Position numbers and translations under genes: made by a program. Below the pieces are notes generated by a model that was not told the origin of the DNA, did not search any database, and was given only the letters and a program-made list of their open reading frames with translations. This document shows positions 21,460-33,448 of a stretch of 64,000 bases of DNA, in pieces (position 1 is the stretch's first letter; each line of letters begins with the position of its first letter). This DNA comes from Sternotherus odoratus (Eukaryota > Chordata > Testudines > Kinosternidae). The stretch spans positions 80,299,212 through 80,363,211 of the forward strand of contig JAVMKO010000009.1 of NCBI GenBank assembly GCA_032164245.1, written 5' to 3'.

Positions 21460-22011
21460 AATGCTGAATGAGTGAACTGCTGCAATTATAGTCAGTACTT
21501 AAGAGTGGGAGTTTCATAACAGCCTAGGGGAATTAAGCATCCAAAGGGAGCATCTAATTCTCTTAGGCTAATTTGAAAACCCCCATTTAAATCTCCAAAG
21601 CAATTAGCTGTTTAAGGAGAGAAGTAGATTCTTGCAATCCCACCTGGGTGAGATTATTAATGGATTTTGGTTTATTTGCTTCATTTCCTTTAGCACCCCT
21701 TCCACTGGCAAAGCTAAGTGTGGTTCCAAACGTGTTAAAACTTGCCTCCAGAAATTACCGGTAGTGTGGTGCCGCTTGGCATGTAGCTGCCCTTGGTGGG
21801 CTGCGGTTTCTAAAAAGCATAAAAGGTCCAAGAAAAATAAAGCTGGGAGTAGTGTCTGAAAAATGGGAATATCTTCTTTCTCCTGTATTCGCCTGCAAAA
21901 TATGGGCCCAGTCCTGTTCCCATTGGCGATGAAGACAATTATGTGCTGCAAGTAATAAATCTTTAAGTTACTCGTTAGTAGAAATGAACATGTTAGTTCA
22001 TTTAACAAGTC

Positions 22012-22213
22012 CTAGGGCTTGTCTGCATGGCATGGCAAAGTGCTCTAACGGCCCTGTGTAGACCTGCTGGTGCACTCTAAAAGGAAAGTGAACTAAGTGC
22101 TTTTTAGAGCCCACCAGCAGGGTCTACACAGGGCATTTAGAGCACAACACTTTAGAGCACTGTACAAATCACCCCCATCCTGTGCGCTTTGCAACACGTG
22201 TAGACAAGCCCCT
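22012..22213. mobile_element. MITE with 'agggcttgtct' inverted ends
   Basis: The left end agggcttgtctgcatgg and right end acacgtgtagacaagcccct are inverted repeats. Internal arms gtagacctgctggtgcactc and gagcccaccagcagggtcta also pair, making most of the element palindromic. Confidence 0.8.
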
Positions 22214-22784
22214 TGTCAACGCCGGCGAGCTAGCTGCTGATTGCAAGCAGTTAGTATGAATGTCAATAATGTATCTGCACAGACTGACAATATCCTGGAC
22301 AAACCTTGTGGAATTAGTTTTCATACCTTTGGGGTCCTTTGTATTAAAAATGCCATTATGGATGTATAATTGTGGAATTGTATGAAACTCCTCTAGGAGG
22401 AGGGAGGCGAATGTAATTCCTACAGTTATCAGCCCATTGGAGGCATCCTTGGAGATATGCGTATACTAGTTCAGACTGGATTCTCTGGGGACCACCAGAG
22501 AAAGGAAGAATTTTAGGATCAGTACCTTGTTTTTTACACAGGTTCAGAGACTTCTTCCTCATCCAGCAAATGGACAGAACCCCTAGTCTGTCAAGGGCCC
22601 AAACCCTTGTTCTGAGCTGAAGCTGTGGTGAACTTGAAACCACAAGGAAACCCCTCGGGTGGGTTGTTGAAGGAGGGCTCCTGCTACCGCCCATGTTAGG
22701 GATGGGGTGAGCTCTGGTAGGCTTATTAGCATGTGTGTAGGTTCTTTGGTTGTTTTTAATGTTTTCTCTGTTGTGTTTTTACCT

Positions 22785-23185
22785 TAGGCTTGCATAAGGG
22801 GCCACCCAATGAAATTAGTGGGCAGCAGGTTTAAAACAAACACAAGGAAGTTCTTCTTCACACAGCGCACAGTCAACCTGTGGAACTCCTTGCCTGAGGA
22901 GGTTGTGAAGGCTAGGACTATAACAAGGTTTAAAAGAGAACTGGATAAATTCATGGAGATCAAGTCCATTAATGGCTATTAGGCAGGATGGGTAAGGAAT
23001 GGGGTCCCTAGCCTCTGTTTGTCAGAGCGGGGTGATGGATGGCAGAAGAGAGATCACTTGATCATTACCTGTTAGGCTCATTCACTCAAGGGTACCTGGC
23101 ATTGACCACTGTCAGAAGACAGGATACTGGGCTGGATAGACCTTTGGTCTGACCCAGTACAGCCATTCTTCTGTTCTTATGTTAT
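22785..23185 (+). mobile_element. CR1 LINE 3' end
   Basis: The frame end is visible as aagttcttcttcacacagcg, caacctgtggaactccttgc and aactggataaattcatggag. The 3' untranslated part follows: aagacaggatactgggctgg then atagacctttggtctgaccc, finishing ttcttctgttcttatg. Related 3' ends lie at 36388-36484 and in reverse at 3298-3660. Confidence 0.9.
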
Positions 23186-23884
23186 TAAAAAGACCTGTGT
23201 GGGATCTATAACTGTGGGCAATTTACTCTGTTACTAGTTGCTGAGGAGAAAGCAAGCAGGTGTGCTTGGGCAGCCTGTCTCTACTGGGAATGACACAGGG
23301 AAGGCAGAGAACTGCGCAGCGTGGTGTTTCCCTGATCAGAAAAGAGAGAGAGACAGACAGACGTGTGCCATGGTAGTTGGACCACAGAGGGGGAATACAA
23401 GTGCAGTTGCCCTGGAGGGGGACCGTATCCACTGGCTTATCCTAGCAACACGTCGTTAAGATATAAAAATATAAGAGTGTCAGTGGAGGGAATGAACTCG
23501 CCCTGCATGGAATTTGATGTGGAATACAGAAGAGCTAAGTCCCTCAAATCATCCTCCTGCCAATGCAGGGCCAATGGGTGGAACAGCCGCAGCATCCCAT
23601 GCCCAAGCTGCTATCCTGCCTCTTCCAAACACAGTCCCTCTATGCTGACTGCACACCGAGTCGGGGCCACTGGATTTGCATAAATCCAAATTATGTGATC
23701 TTTCCTCTGTTCACTCCCCTACCCATTGCAGCCATCTGCACCGGTCTATCTAGGGTAGGATGCGCTGGCCTTTGCACAAGGAGTTAATTTCACCAGGACG
23801 ATCGATTAATAAACTGATTCTTGCCTTGCAACTAGCTCCTGAAATTTTACCTGTCACAGTTAGATTCGACTGATACTACACATC

Positions 23885-24330
23885 ATGAATGTGCCCTTAA
23901 TGTATCTTTTAGAATACAGCTGGGTCACCTTTCTCCCTGTGAAGGAACACCGTTTGTTGACTCTAAGCAAATAGACCCCAGGGACAACACAGTTAATATG
24001 GAAAAATAGACTGGATAAACAACCGAGACCCAGAGATATAGAAATAAATGGATCCGATTACACAACTTACTAGAACCCTGCCACTCCTGCTACTTTAGAA
24101 CATTTAAAAGCAAACACAAATCAGCGAATCATTGTAATCAAATTGAATGGAGATGATCTACTTGCCCGTAAAATCTAATTTAGTTGGAGTTACTCGGTCA
24201 TGACTTGTCTGTTCCCCACATGACAAGGTTAAAGAGATTACATTTGGGTTCGTGTCAGCAGCATCTGCTAGTTAGCCCTCTGAATGCTGATTTAATGAGT
24301 GAGGTTATGCTTAGTCTCTTAGAAAGACTT
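23885..24330. promoter_or_regulatory. Candidate conserved non-coding block
   Basis: Repeat-poor sequence with caaatcagcgaatcattgta, atcaaattgaatggagatga, gttactcggtcatgacttgt and gctgatttaatgagtg. Texture resembles a conserved enhancer; no direct evidence. Confidence 0.22.
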
Positions 24331-25214
24331 CTGCTTTAGGCAGGTGCCTGAGAGATGTTATTCATTTAGGATGATACAAGGAGTGATGTTATCTTGCTTA
24401 GAAAACTCATGTATCATTGTCTCGGGGTGTATAAAATACCCTGGTGTATTTGTTTACAGCCCTTTCGCAGCCTTCCAGGGTATTGCTCTAAGCCAGTTTT
24501 AATACACTGCTTTGGAGAGCTGGAAGATTTCTGTTGTGAAAAGTCGTTTATAAGAACAGACATTTTATTGTCTAGCGTTCAGAGAGCAGCCCAGGTTGCA
24601 GTTCAGCTGACCCACATAAACTCCAGGATTAGCTGAAATTCATCCCAGCACCTCGACTTGGGCCCCCACCCTGCCTGCTGTTGTCATCCGTTCAGTGACA
24701 AGGGGCCCAATTCTGATATACTGGGCAGCATTCGACGCCGAGAGCTCTGCCACTAAAATGAAGGGGGCTGCTTGCTGAGGAAGTCCTGCTCCGCGTGAGT
24801 AAGGGTATTCCCGGAGAGCGATCCTGGACGGCGTATGGGAAATGTGGAAGCAACCTCAGAACTGCGGTGCAGCTCCTCTGCAGAGGGGCTGACAGAGTGG
24901 TTGCTATTCCTCTCCCACCTCCTTCCCCACGCTCCTCATCCCCTCCACAGGGGAGAGCACGGCCTATATAATTGCAGAAGCCCCTCCTCAACACCGCCCT
25001 CCAACCAGACTATTCAGGGTGAGCAAAGACCCTGTAGGAACTTCTATGGCACAGGTAGAAAACAGAGGCCAGATTCCGGGTGCAGCTTCAAAAAAGTGGC
25101 ACTGTGGTCATTTACACCAGTCAGGCAGGTGGGTTTTGGGGTTTTTTTTTAAAGAATTGGTTTGTTTCTTTGGCGGGAAAAGTCCTAAAACTCTTCATCC
25201 CTGAAGTTCTGACA

Positions 25215-25740
25215 GAGAATTTTGAGTAACGATTGAAATTCATTACAAAATTTGACTATTTCAATGCCTAATTTCCCTTGCGGCGGGGTTTCAAACTCTC
25301 TCTGTAATTACCGCGGCAGCACAGGGATCGAGCCATTAAAATAATTTTTGGCAATTCTCTGTGATTCGTGAAGGATGCAGTAGGCATAATGTTCTTTGCG
25401 ACACCGTCTGTTTTGTGTGTGTCCTTCAATCCACTCCCTCCCCATCCCTACCCACCGCAGGCGTAAATGGTCACTTCTCATCTATGTACAGGAAAGATGT
25501 GCAACTCCAGAATTAATTGAGCCAGCCTGAAGAAACAGCATTTATATGTAAGGCTTCCATAATCATATCAAAGAAAACTGAACAAAATTGAGAAAAATGG
25601 GGACATACCTTATTGGAATTATCTTTTGTTCCAGCATATTTTTCTTATTAGCAGTGCAGACAAAAGGCAGCCGTGCTATTTTATTAAAATGAGCCTAATA
25701 TAAGTATTTCATGCACTTCATTATTATATCAAAATGGCAC
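25215..25740. promoter_or_regulatory. Candidate enhancer block with SOX/TCF-like sites
   Basis: Repeat-poor block about 22 kb upstream of SOX3. It holds atcaaag (25567-25573), cttttgtt (25623-25630), ccagaattaattgagcc, attaccgcggcagcacaggg and taatcatatc. SOX factors often autoregulate, which makes the site mix interesting, but conservation is untested. Confidence 0.3.
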
Positions 25741-26039
25741 TAGGAAGCCTTATCTCGCAGCCTTTACTCAGGCAAAATTTCTGTTGCCCTCACTGGGAAC
25801 AGTGACCAGGTGAATATTACAAGGCTAACCTCTTGTTTGTTGGTGTTTTTCTTATTCTTGGGTTTGGGGTGGGTGGTTTTTTTCCCTATTGTTTTGTTTT
25901 TGCCTCTGCTAACTGCCATTATGTACCTCTTAAGGTGGAGATGGGTTTTATGGATCACCTCCTGAAGAGGGAAATATGCAAATCATGTACAGAACTTGGT
26001 CAGTTTTTGAAACAGGCTAAATGTCATTATACTTAGCTC

Positions 26040-26260
26040 GTGAACAGCAATTGTCATCGGTAGCTCTCCAAGTGCTTCACAAGCTATAACATATTTATCG
26101 TCTCAACAGCTAAATGAGGGAGGGAAATGCTATTAACCCCATTGTGCAGATGGAGACCCGGAATACAGAAAGGCTAAGTGACTTGCCCAAGGTCATACAG
26201 GAAGTGTGTGGCAGAGTGGGGAATTGAACCTGCATCACCTGAACCAAAAGCTAGTGACTT
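26040..26260 (-). mobile_element. MIR-type SINE, antisense
   Basis: ccaagtgcttcacaagctat, ccccattgtgcagatggaga, aagtgacttgcccaaggtca and ggggaattgaacctgcatca are the reverse complement of MIR from core to tRNA-related head. Confidence 0.85.
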
Positions 26261-26817
26261 CATTTTTGAAAAGTAATATGATATGATAGGAGGCATGACC
26301 AGGTGTTTTAGCTCATGAGAACATGTACCATTTTTATAGATATTGGATATGCCAATGTAGTGAACTAACAGTCTGATCCTGCATTCCCTGTGCTTCCAAA
26401 ATTCCTATTTAAGTCAATGTAAGTTTAAAAATGCCGACTTGAGCCCTACTGGTATAAGTCTATAAACCAGATCCTAAGCTGGTATAAATTGGCATGGCTC
26501 CATTGATGACAATTGAACTACACTGCTTTGCGCTAGCTGAGGCTCTGGCCAATAGATTAAAGCTGGGAATTTCGGATAAATTCTGCTTCAGGGGAAATTT
26601 GGCCGTTTGCAATTTGAATGAGCATTCACCAGTTCGAAGGAAAAGCTGCAGCTGTACATCAGCATGTCCATTAACTACATATACCTGGATTCTAATCTCA
26701 GTTACATGTGTGTAAACCTGGGACGTCTCCATTAAACTCACCAGAATTACTTTAGATTTAATTGGAATAACTGAGATCAGGCTCTAGCCCACACATTTCT
26801 AATGTATTTTAATCCTC

Positions 26818-27080
26818 AGGGAATTCTGTGCCACTGCACATGTGCAGAATTCCTGTCCCCGCACATTTTTTTTCTCTGCAGAAAATACATTCTGCCAAGG
26901 TGGCGCTGCAGTTATGCCTTTCACCCACCAAGAGCTGCTGTGGCACCAGAACACAGAGCAGCTGCTGCATTCCTCACAGCATCCTGCCCTTGGGGCCAGG
27001 TTAGGAGGCACAGGATAAACCATTTTAATTTTTAGCTGCCGAATTTTAGTGTTTTAGCATGGAATTCCCCGGGAGTAGTA
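26818..27080. mobile_element. hAT-like element ('cagggaattctgtgcc' family)
   Basis: The left end tcagggaattctgtgccact and right end gcatggaattccccgggag form imperfect inverted repeats. The core cgcacattttttttctctgc, then agaaaatacattctgcc, is as I recall from turtle elements of this type. No clean target duplication. Confidence 0.6.
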
Positions 27081-27354
27081 TTTGAAATTATCCTTATACC
27101 CCCAAAAAATGAGTCAAGTGAAATTAGAGACAAGCAGATGAAGTTAAAAATTGTTTAGTTTTGCTCTAAATAAATTCAGGGCCCTTGTTTACCTCTAATA
27201 TAGATGTACACATATTCCATAGTTGAGATGCATAGATATCTATATTGGAGAAGAACAATGGACAGACTTTAGTAAAGAGTAAAGCCAGAACTTCTCAAAC
27301 TGGGGCAAGATTTGAACTCCAGGATTTGAGCCTATCTCCACTGAGTGAACAAAA

Positions 27355-27430
27355 GGCCCGATCCAAAGCCCATGAAACTCAGTGGAAAGGCTTCCATTGG
27401 TTTCAGTGGGTTTTGGGATCAGGCCTATAA
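27355..27430. repeat. Palindromic 'gatccaaagcccat' repeat copy
   Basis: ggcccgatccaaagcccatg pairs with gtgggttttgggatcaggcc around aaaggcttccattgg. A relative lies at 11060-11135. Confidence 0.6.
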
Positions 27431-27579
27431 AGAATAAAAATCACCATCACTATTGAGCAAAATCGAGGAGACTTTTAGAGCACAGGAAGAAAATGTACAA
27501 ACTAGCCTATTTAATTAGATTCCTGAATATTTATTTCAGCATCCTGTGTGGATGCGTAAACATAGCCACTCAATCCTCC

Positions 27580-27676
27580 TTAGCATGCAGTTAAGGCATG
27601 TTAAGGCATGCAGTGCTTAAACATTAAGTGCATGCTTAACTTAGCATGCAGTTAAGGCAGTTAAGGCATGCAGTGC
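27580..27676. repeat. Local duplication of a 'gcatgcagttaaggca' segment
   Basis: ttagcatgcagttaaggcat (27580) and ttagcatgcagttaaggcag (27641) are both followed by ttaaggcatgcagtgc. The segment between contains ttaaacattaagtgcatgct, related to the palindromic family. Confidence 0.75.
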
Positions 27677-28332
27677 CTCTCTTGGTAGCGCAGTGGTTTT
27701 TATTTATGGGCTATTTCTGATGCAAATACAGGAACTAAAATGAAGTGTTAAGGAAGCTGACTAACTTGGCAATGAAGATAAAGTAGGAATGTAAAGGATT
27801 AGCACGCTTAATGTACTGGAAAGGAGTTTATCAATACTGACAATTCTCACAGTGCTTAATCAAACATTTAAGACAAGTGGAGAGGGAGACAGTAAGTGGT
27901 TTGGGGCTTTGAACAATAAATGCAAACAAACTGTCTTGTCAGGACATGTCAATCTGTGGTGGAATAAAGAAATATTGTTACTCTTCTCATATGGATAGCT
28001 AGTGAACTAAATACACCGACTTTAATGTGATTGTCGGCCTTCTTGATGCAAATAAAGTATAACATCTTACAAATTTCACTATTGAACATAACGCATTGCT
28101 TGATGGCTCTGGAGAAGGGTTTTTTTTTTATTTGTTTGGGGTAGGGTTTGGGGGTGGGGGGGTTGTTTCTTTTTTTCTTGGAAGAAGTTTATTAACTGAC
28201 TCCTTCCATAGATTAACAAACCTACAATCTATGCACATCGGGCCGGATCCTGCATTCATTGTTCACCACTCTTTTGGTGACCTCCACAGGAGTTTTGGAG
28301 ATGTGAGGGATACAGGAGCAAGCCCTAGGCCT

Positions 28333-28581
28333 AGGGTATGTCTACCCAGCAACTAGACACCCGTGGCTGGTCCATGCCAGCCAACTCAGGCTCACAGGGC
28401 TGGGACTGGAGGGCTCTTTCATTGCAGTGTAGGCTTTGAGGCTCAGGCTAGAAGCCTGAGCTCTGGGACTCTCCTAGATCTCCAGTTCTGGCCTGAACCT
28501 AGACGTCTACAGAGTAATGAAACAGTCCTACAGCCTGAGCCTCACGAGCCAGTCAGCTGACACAGGCTGGGTAGACACCCT
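28333..28581. mobile_element. MITE with 'agggtatgtctac' inverted ends
   Basis: The left end agggtatgtctacccag and right end ctgggtagacaccct are inverted. Internal arms ctggtccatgccagccaact and ccagtcagctgacacagg, and the cattgcagtgtaggcttt against acgtctacagagtaatgaaa arms, make it palindromic throughout. Confidence 0.8.
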
Positions 28582-28699
28582 AAGGTTGTGTGTTCACCTC
28601 AGAGTCAACTCTGTCGAGATCTGACTTGTTTGTGGTAGCTCATGGCAAGTGGCAACAATCAGCCTTACCTGGGGGTTTTGCGTTGACGTCACTAGGGCT

Positions 28700-29070
28700 A
28701 GGACATCACCCATCTGATCTGCTTCAGAGCCCATTCACAAAGTAACAAGCCTTGTGGATGGATGGGAAGCAGCTGATGTGATGTATCTCAATTTTAGTAA
28801 GGCCTTGGATCCTTTCTCATGTGACCTTCTCATAGACAAACTAGAGCAATACAGCCTAGAGCGAACCTGCTACAAGGTGGGTGCATGACTGGCTGGAAAC
28901 ATCATGCTCAGAGAGTCAATATTATGGTTCACAGTCATACTGGAAGGGCATATCAAACGGGGTTCCTCAGGGATTTGTCCTGGACCCAGTCCTGTTCAAC
29001 ATCTTCCTAAACTCTTTGGATAATGGCATAGAGAGTACGCTTATGAAGTTTGTGGACGATACCAAGCTGT
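28700..29070 (+). mobile_element. CR1 LINE fragment, reverse transcriptase core
   Basis: Shifted frames give VTSLVDGWEAADVMYLNFSK, then [20 protein letters not shown] and KFVDDTKL, i.e. the LDF region, the PQG box and the F-x-DD box in order. Frames are broken between them. Bounded downstream by an unrelated element. Confidence 0.88.
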
Positions 29071-29286
29071 GAGGGGTTGCAAGAGCACCAACAGGGCTAG
29101 TGCAAGAATATTTTGCACCCTAGGCAAAACTTCCACCTTGCACCACCCCCTCCCCCCTGGAGCATAACTTATTATAAACTTTCAAAATACTTTAAAAAAA
29201 CCACCCTTTTTAGTCACATATACTTCCTTCTTTCGTTCTTTCATATCAAAATCTACTACATTTTATTCTACCTTTAGAATATCCAA

Positions 29287-29478
29287 AAGCAACAAAGAGT
29301 CTTGTAGCACCTTATAGACTAACAGATTTTAGGGATCATGAGCTTTCGTGAGTTAAGACCCACTTCATCAGATGAATGTTGTGGAAATCTCCAGAGGCAG
29401 GCATACATATGCAGGCAAGAAAGCAAGGTAAATTCAATCAGTGGGGGTGGTGAAACCCACTTCCAGTAGGTGATCTGG
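29287..29478 (+). mobile_element. Turtle-type SINE/retroposon, long form
   Basis: cttgtagcaccttatagact, aacagattttagggatcatg, agctttcgtgagttaagacc and cacttcatcagatgaatgtt are the middle and tail of the SINE seen elsewhere here. It then continues as gtggaaatctccagaggcag, gcatacatatgcaggcaag. Confidence 0.75.
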
Positions 29479-29553
29479 AGGTGTGAACGTCCAGAGGAGA
29501 AACTGGGCGTTCACTGCTTTTGTGCAGTTTCTCCTCTCTGGGCTTTCACACCT
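29479..29553. repeat. Hairpin: inverted repeat with about 27-29 bp arms
   Basis: aggtgtgaacgtccagagga then gaaactg (29479-29505) pairs with cagtttctcctctctgggct then ttcacacct (29525-29553) across a 19-bp loop. It forms the distal end of the adjoining SINE-like unit. Confidence 0.85.
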
Positions 29554-29639
29554 TCAGCTGGGTTTTTTGCAGTAATATGGCCCTCGCTGCTTTCCGAGTT
29601 GTGCAGGCCTGCCCTAGTGGTTAAGCCGGCCCTGGGCAC

Positions 29640-31185
29640 CAGTATGTTTTCTTTATTATCGCTTCATGGATGCAACGTGGTCATAATAAATAAAACTTGC
29701 TTCTGTCTAATATAACACTCAACCACTCACGTGCACCACCTATACGATTATCACCAAATTTCTTCAGAAAGGTTCCTGTTTCCTAATTGTTAATCTGGCT
29801 CTCGGGAAACTACTTGTTCATCAAGAGGCCACAAACCAGCCCAGTTCAGTCCTTGATAATGTTATTCCAAATGTAACAGATCTGCTGTAATTAACTATAT
29901 GTGGTTCAGTTACAAAAGTGCTGAAATAAAATGTTTTACTTTAAAGAACGAATTGAAAAGATAATTAAATTATCCATGTGACAAGATCTGTCTAGGCAGA
30001 ATAAAGCATCTTTTAATTTTTCAACAATTTCTGCTAATCTTTGGATAACTATACCACTTTCCAGTCCTTCGGGGTATTACGACAATGTTAATAAACTATA
30101 GGTTGATTTTGGTAGTTACTTTTTATACAGTGCCTTTCAGGTGAAGATCTAATATGACTTCTGGCATGTTACCTCTGGACACTGTAGATCTGATTTACAA
30201 AACTTGACAATTGCAAGGCTGCATATTGAGTGTGCAGATGTGAGCTTAATTTGTGTGTCTGTTTACCATGATTGCATACACAAACAGCTAGCTAAATGCC
30301 TCATTGGCCATTTACACCTGCTAATGCCTGATATGCGCACACAATTATGGTAATTTCACACATGCAAATGACCTGCACTGTTGCATATGTACACAGGGCT
30401 TGAATATCCACAAGCCCCATGCCGTGATACTGTTAGTCTAGCATTTGTAATATCAACACACTAATCTATTACATTTAATCCTTGCATTGTTCAGCCATTT
30501 CAATTTGTTTCCATTTTCCTATTCTTTACTCAGCACACCTTTAACAACATACATGCATGGAAGCCTTTGGGCCAAATTTTGCTCAGTTGTACCAGTATAA
30601 TTTTGGAGTAAGACTACTGAACTCCGTAGGTTTGGAGTTACACCTGTGCAACTGAAAACAAAATTTGTTTACAATGTGTTAACAAATCTACTTCAAACTT
30701 ATTTTCTCTTAGGAACTACTATTCTTTTCTTGGGCATATGCATCTGGAGATGTCCAGAATAGCTAACCAGGTTTTAAGCCTTTCTTTTAGTCCCATGATC
30801 CTGTGTGTTAAAACTTCAGCAGTGATTTGGATCCATTATATAAAGGTTGAAAGTGGTAAATATCTTTCTGGCTTCAAAAATCACAACCATGAATGAAGGG
30901 GGGCAGGGAAGGGAAGGACCAGGTCATATTTTATGCTGGTGAAAATTGGCACATCCCCAATGAAGTCAAGGGTATAATGGCAAGGCAGGTCCATCAATTT
31001 ACACCAGCAAAGAATTTGGCCCATTGACTACATCAGTTCACATATGATACTTATAATTAATGTCACATTACATCCTTGGAAGCTTATCAGAACATAATTA
31101 AAAATTGGGTTAGTGCTGAAATTTCTACTTCACCCCTTCCAGAAAATAGTTATGGAAATCTTTTTAATTCAAACTGAAATGTTCC
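29640..31185. other. Intergenic sequence, no gene seen
   Basis: AT-rich. Only decayed palindromic repeats near 30570-30660 and 30900-31030 (accaggtcatattttatgct against aatttacaccagcaaagaat). Confidence 0.5.
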
Positions 31186-31189
31186 ATAA

Positions 31190-33448
31190 TTGATGAATTG
31201 CAAGTCTACAAATCTAATAATGAAGGGGAATGACAAACAGGGAGGAACGGGTTGAGAATTTGAAAGTGGAAGGAAAGTGATCATGAAATGATAGAGTTAG
31301 TGATTCTAAGGAATAGTAGGTGGAAGAATAGCAAAATCAAGACAATGGCTTTCAAGAAGGTAGACTTTAGCAAACTCAGGGGTTGGTAGGTAAGACCCCA
31401 TGGGAAGTAAGTCTAAGGGGGAAAACAATAGAAGACAGTTGGCAGTTTTTCAGAGACATTATTAAGGGCACAAGAACAAACTATCCCACTGAGTAGGAAA
31501 GATAGGAAGTATGGCAAGAGACCAACCTGGCTTAACCAGGAGATGGTCAAGGATCTATGGGTCAAGAAAGAGTCCTACAAAAAGTGGAAACTAGGTCAAA
31601 ATACAAAGGATGAATATAAACAAATAACACAAGTATGCAGGGACAAGATTAGAATGGCGAAGGCACAAAATGAGATGAAACTAGCTAGAGACATAAAGGG
31701 TAACAAGAAAATATTCTACAAATACATTAGAAGCAAGAGGAAGACCAAGGACAGGATAGGCCCATTATTCAATGGGGGAGGGCAATGAGGAATAATAACA
31801 GGAAATGTGGAAATGGCAGAGGTGCTTAATGACTTCTTTGTTTCGGTTTTCACCAAGAAGGTTGATGGTGATTGGATGCCTAACATAGTGAATGCCAGTG
31901 AAAATGAGGTAGGATCAGAAGAGGTTAAAATAGGGAAAGAACCAGTTAAAAACTACTTGGACAAAATAGATGTCTTCAAGTCACCAGGGCCTGATTAAAT
32001 ACATCCTAGAATACTGAAGGAGATATCTGAGCTCTTAGCAATTATCTTTGAGAAGTCATGGGAGAGAGATTCCAGAAGACTGGAAAAGGGTAAGTATAGT
32101 GCCCATCTATAAATAGGGAAATAAGGAAAACCGAGGGAATTACAGCCAGTCATCTTAACTTCTGTACCCGGAAAGATAATGGAGCAAATAATTAAGCATC
32201 AATTTGCAAACAGCTATAAGATAATAATGTGATAAATAACAGTCAGCATGGATTTGCCAAAAATAAATTGTGTCATACCAACTTGAGAGCTTTCTTTGAC
32301 AGAGTAACAAGCCTTGTGGATGGGGGGAAGTGGTAGACAGGGTATATCTTGATTTTTAGTAGAGCTTTTGATACTGTCCTGCATGACCTTCTCATAAACA
32401 AACTAGGGAAATGTTACCCAGATGGAGCTACTATAAGGTAGGCCCAAAACTGATTGGAAAACTGTTCCCAGAGAGCAGTTCTCAGTGGTTCACAGTAATG
32501 CTGGAAGGGCATAACGAGTGGGATCCCACGGGGATCAGTTCTGGGTCCGGTTCTGTTCAATATCTTCCTCACTGATTTAGATAATGGCGTGCAGTACATT
32601 TATAACATTTGTGGATGATACCAAGTCTGGGGAGGTTGGAAGTGCTTTGGAGGATAGGAATAAAATTGAAAATGATCTGGACAAACTGGAGAAATGATCT
32701 TAAGTAAATAGGATGAAATTCAGTGAGGACACATGCAAAGTACTGCACGTCAGAAGGAACAATCAGTTGCACACGTACAAAATGGGAAATGATTGCCTAG
32801 GAAGAGGTACTGTGGAAAGGGATCTGGGGGTCAGAGTGGACCACAAGCTAAATATGAGTCAACAGTATAACACTGTTACAAAAAAAGTGAAGATCATTCT
32901 AGGCTGTATTAGGAGTATTGTAAGCAAGACACAAGAAGTAATTTTTCTGCTCTACTCAGCTCTGATTAGGCCTCAACTGGAGTATTGTGTCCAGTTCTAG
33001 GCATCACATTTCAAGAAGGATGTGGACAAATTGGAGGGAGTCCAGAGAAGAGCAACAAAAACGATTAAAGGTCTAGAAAACAAGACCTATGACGGAAGAT
33101 TGAAAAACCTGGGTTTGTTTAGCCTGGAGAAGAGAAGACTGAGAGGGGACATGATAACATTTTTCAAGTATGTAAAAGGTTGTTACAAGGAGCAGGGAGA
33201 AAAATTGTTTTTCTTTACCTCTGAGAATAGGACAAGAAGCAATGGGCTTAAATAGCAGCAAGGAGGTTGGTTAAGCACTGGGATAAATTGCTTAGTGAGA
33301 TTGTGGAATCTTCATCATTGGAGATTGTTAAGAGCAGGTTTGACAAACACCTGTCAGGCATGATCTAGAAGATAATTAGTCCTGCCACGAGTGCGGGGGA
33401 CTGGACTAGATGACCTCTCGAGGTCCCTTCCGGTTCTACGACCATTTG
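31190..33448 (+). mobile_element. CR1 LINE, 5'-truncated, longest copy in the window, non-functional
   Basis: The 3' two-thirds of ORF2 can be followed in order: the linker [14 protein letters not shown] and a [14 protein letters not shown] stretch, the thumb/finger region [18 protein letters not shown] and VFKSPGPD, the HGFAKNKLCH region, the RAFDTVLHD box, [18 protein letters not shown], the FVDDTK box (near 32612-32630), then DLGVRVDHKLNMSQQYN, RPQLEYCVQF and the C-terminal LFSLEKRRLRGDMITFFKYV. Many stops and frameshifts interrupt it. It ends with gactggactagatgacctct then cgaggtcccttccggttcta, a typical CR1 terminus. The endonuclease part is absent. Confidence 0.93.

Larger units (their letters stand above)
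23186..26039. other. Intergenic sequence, no gene seen
   Basis: Open frames of up to 106 codons have no recognisable similarity. Two repeat-poor blocks (23885-24330 and 25215-25740) are listed as regulatory candidates. Confidence 0.5.
29083..29636. mobile_element. hAT-like element carrying a nested SINE
   Basis: cagggctagtgcaagaatat followed by tttgcaccctaggcaaaact at the left and cctagtggttaagccggccctg at the right look like the ends of one element of the 'agggccgg' type. The SINE unit 29287-29553 lies inside. Boundaries are approximate. Confidence 0.45.

Noticed and set aside
21604..22008. 134-codon - strand frame
   Set aside because: No similarity I recognise, antisense frame also open, and it lies against a MITE.
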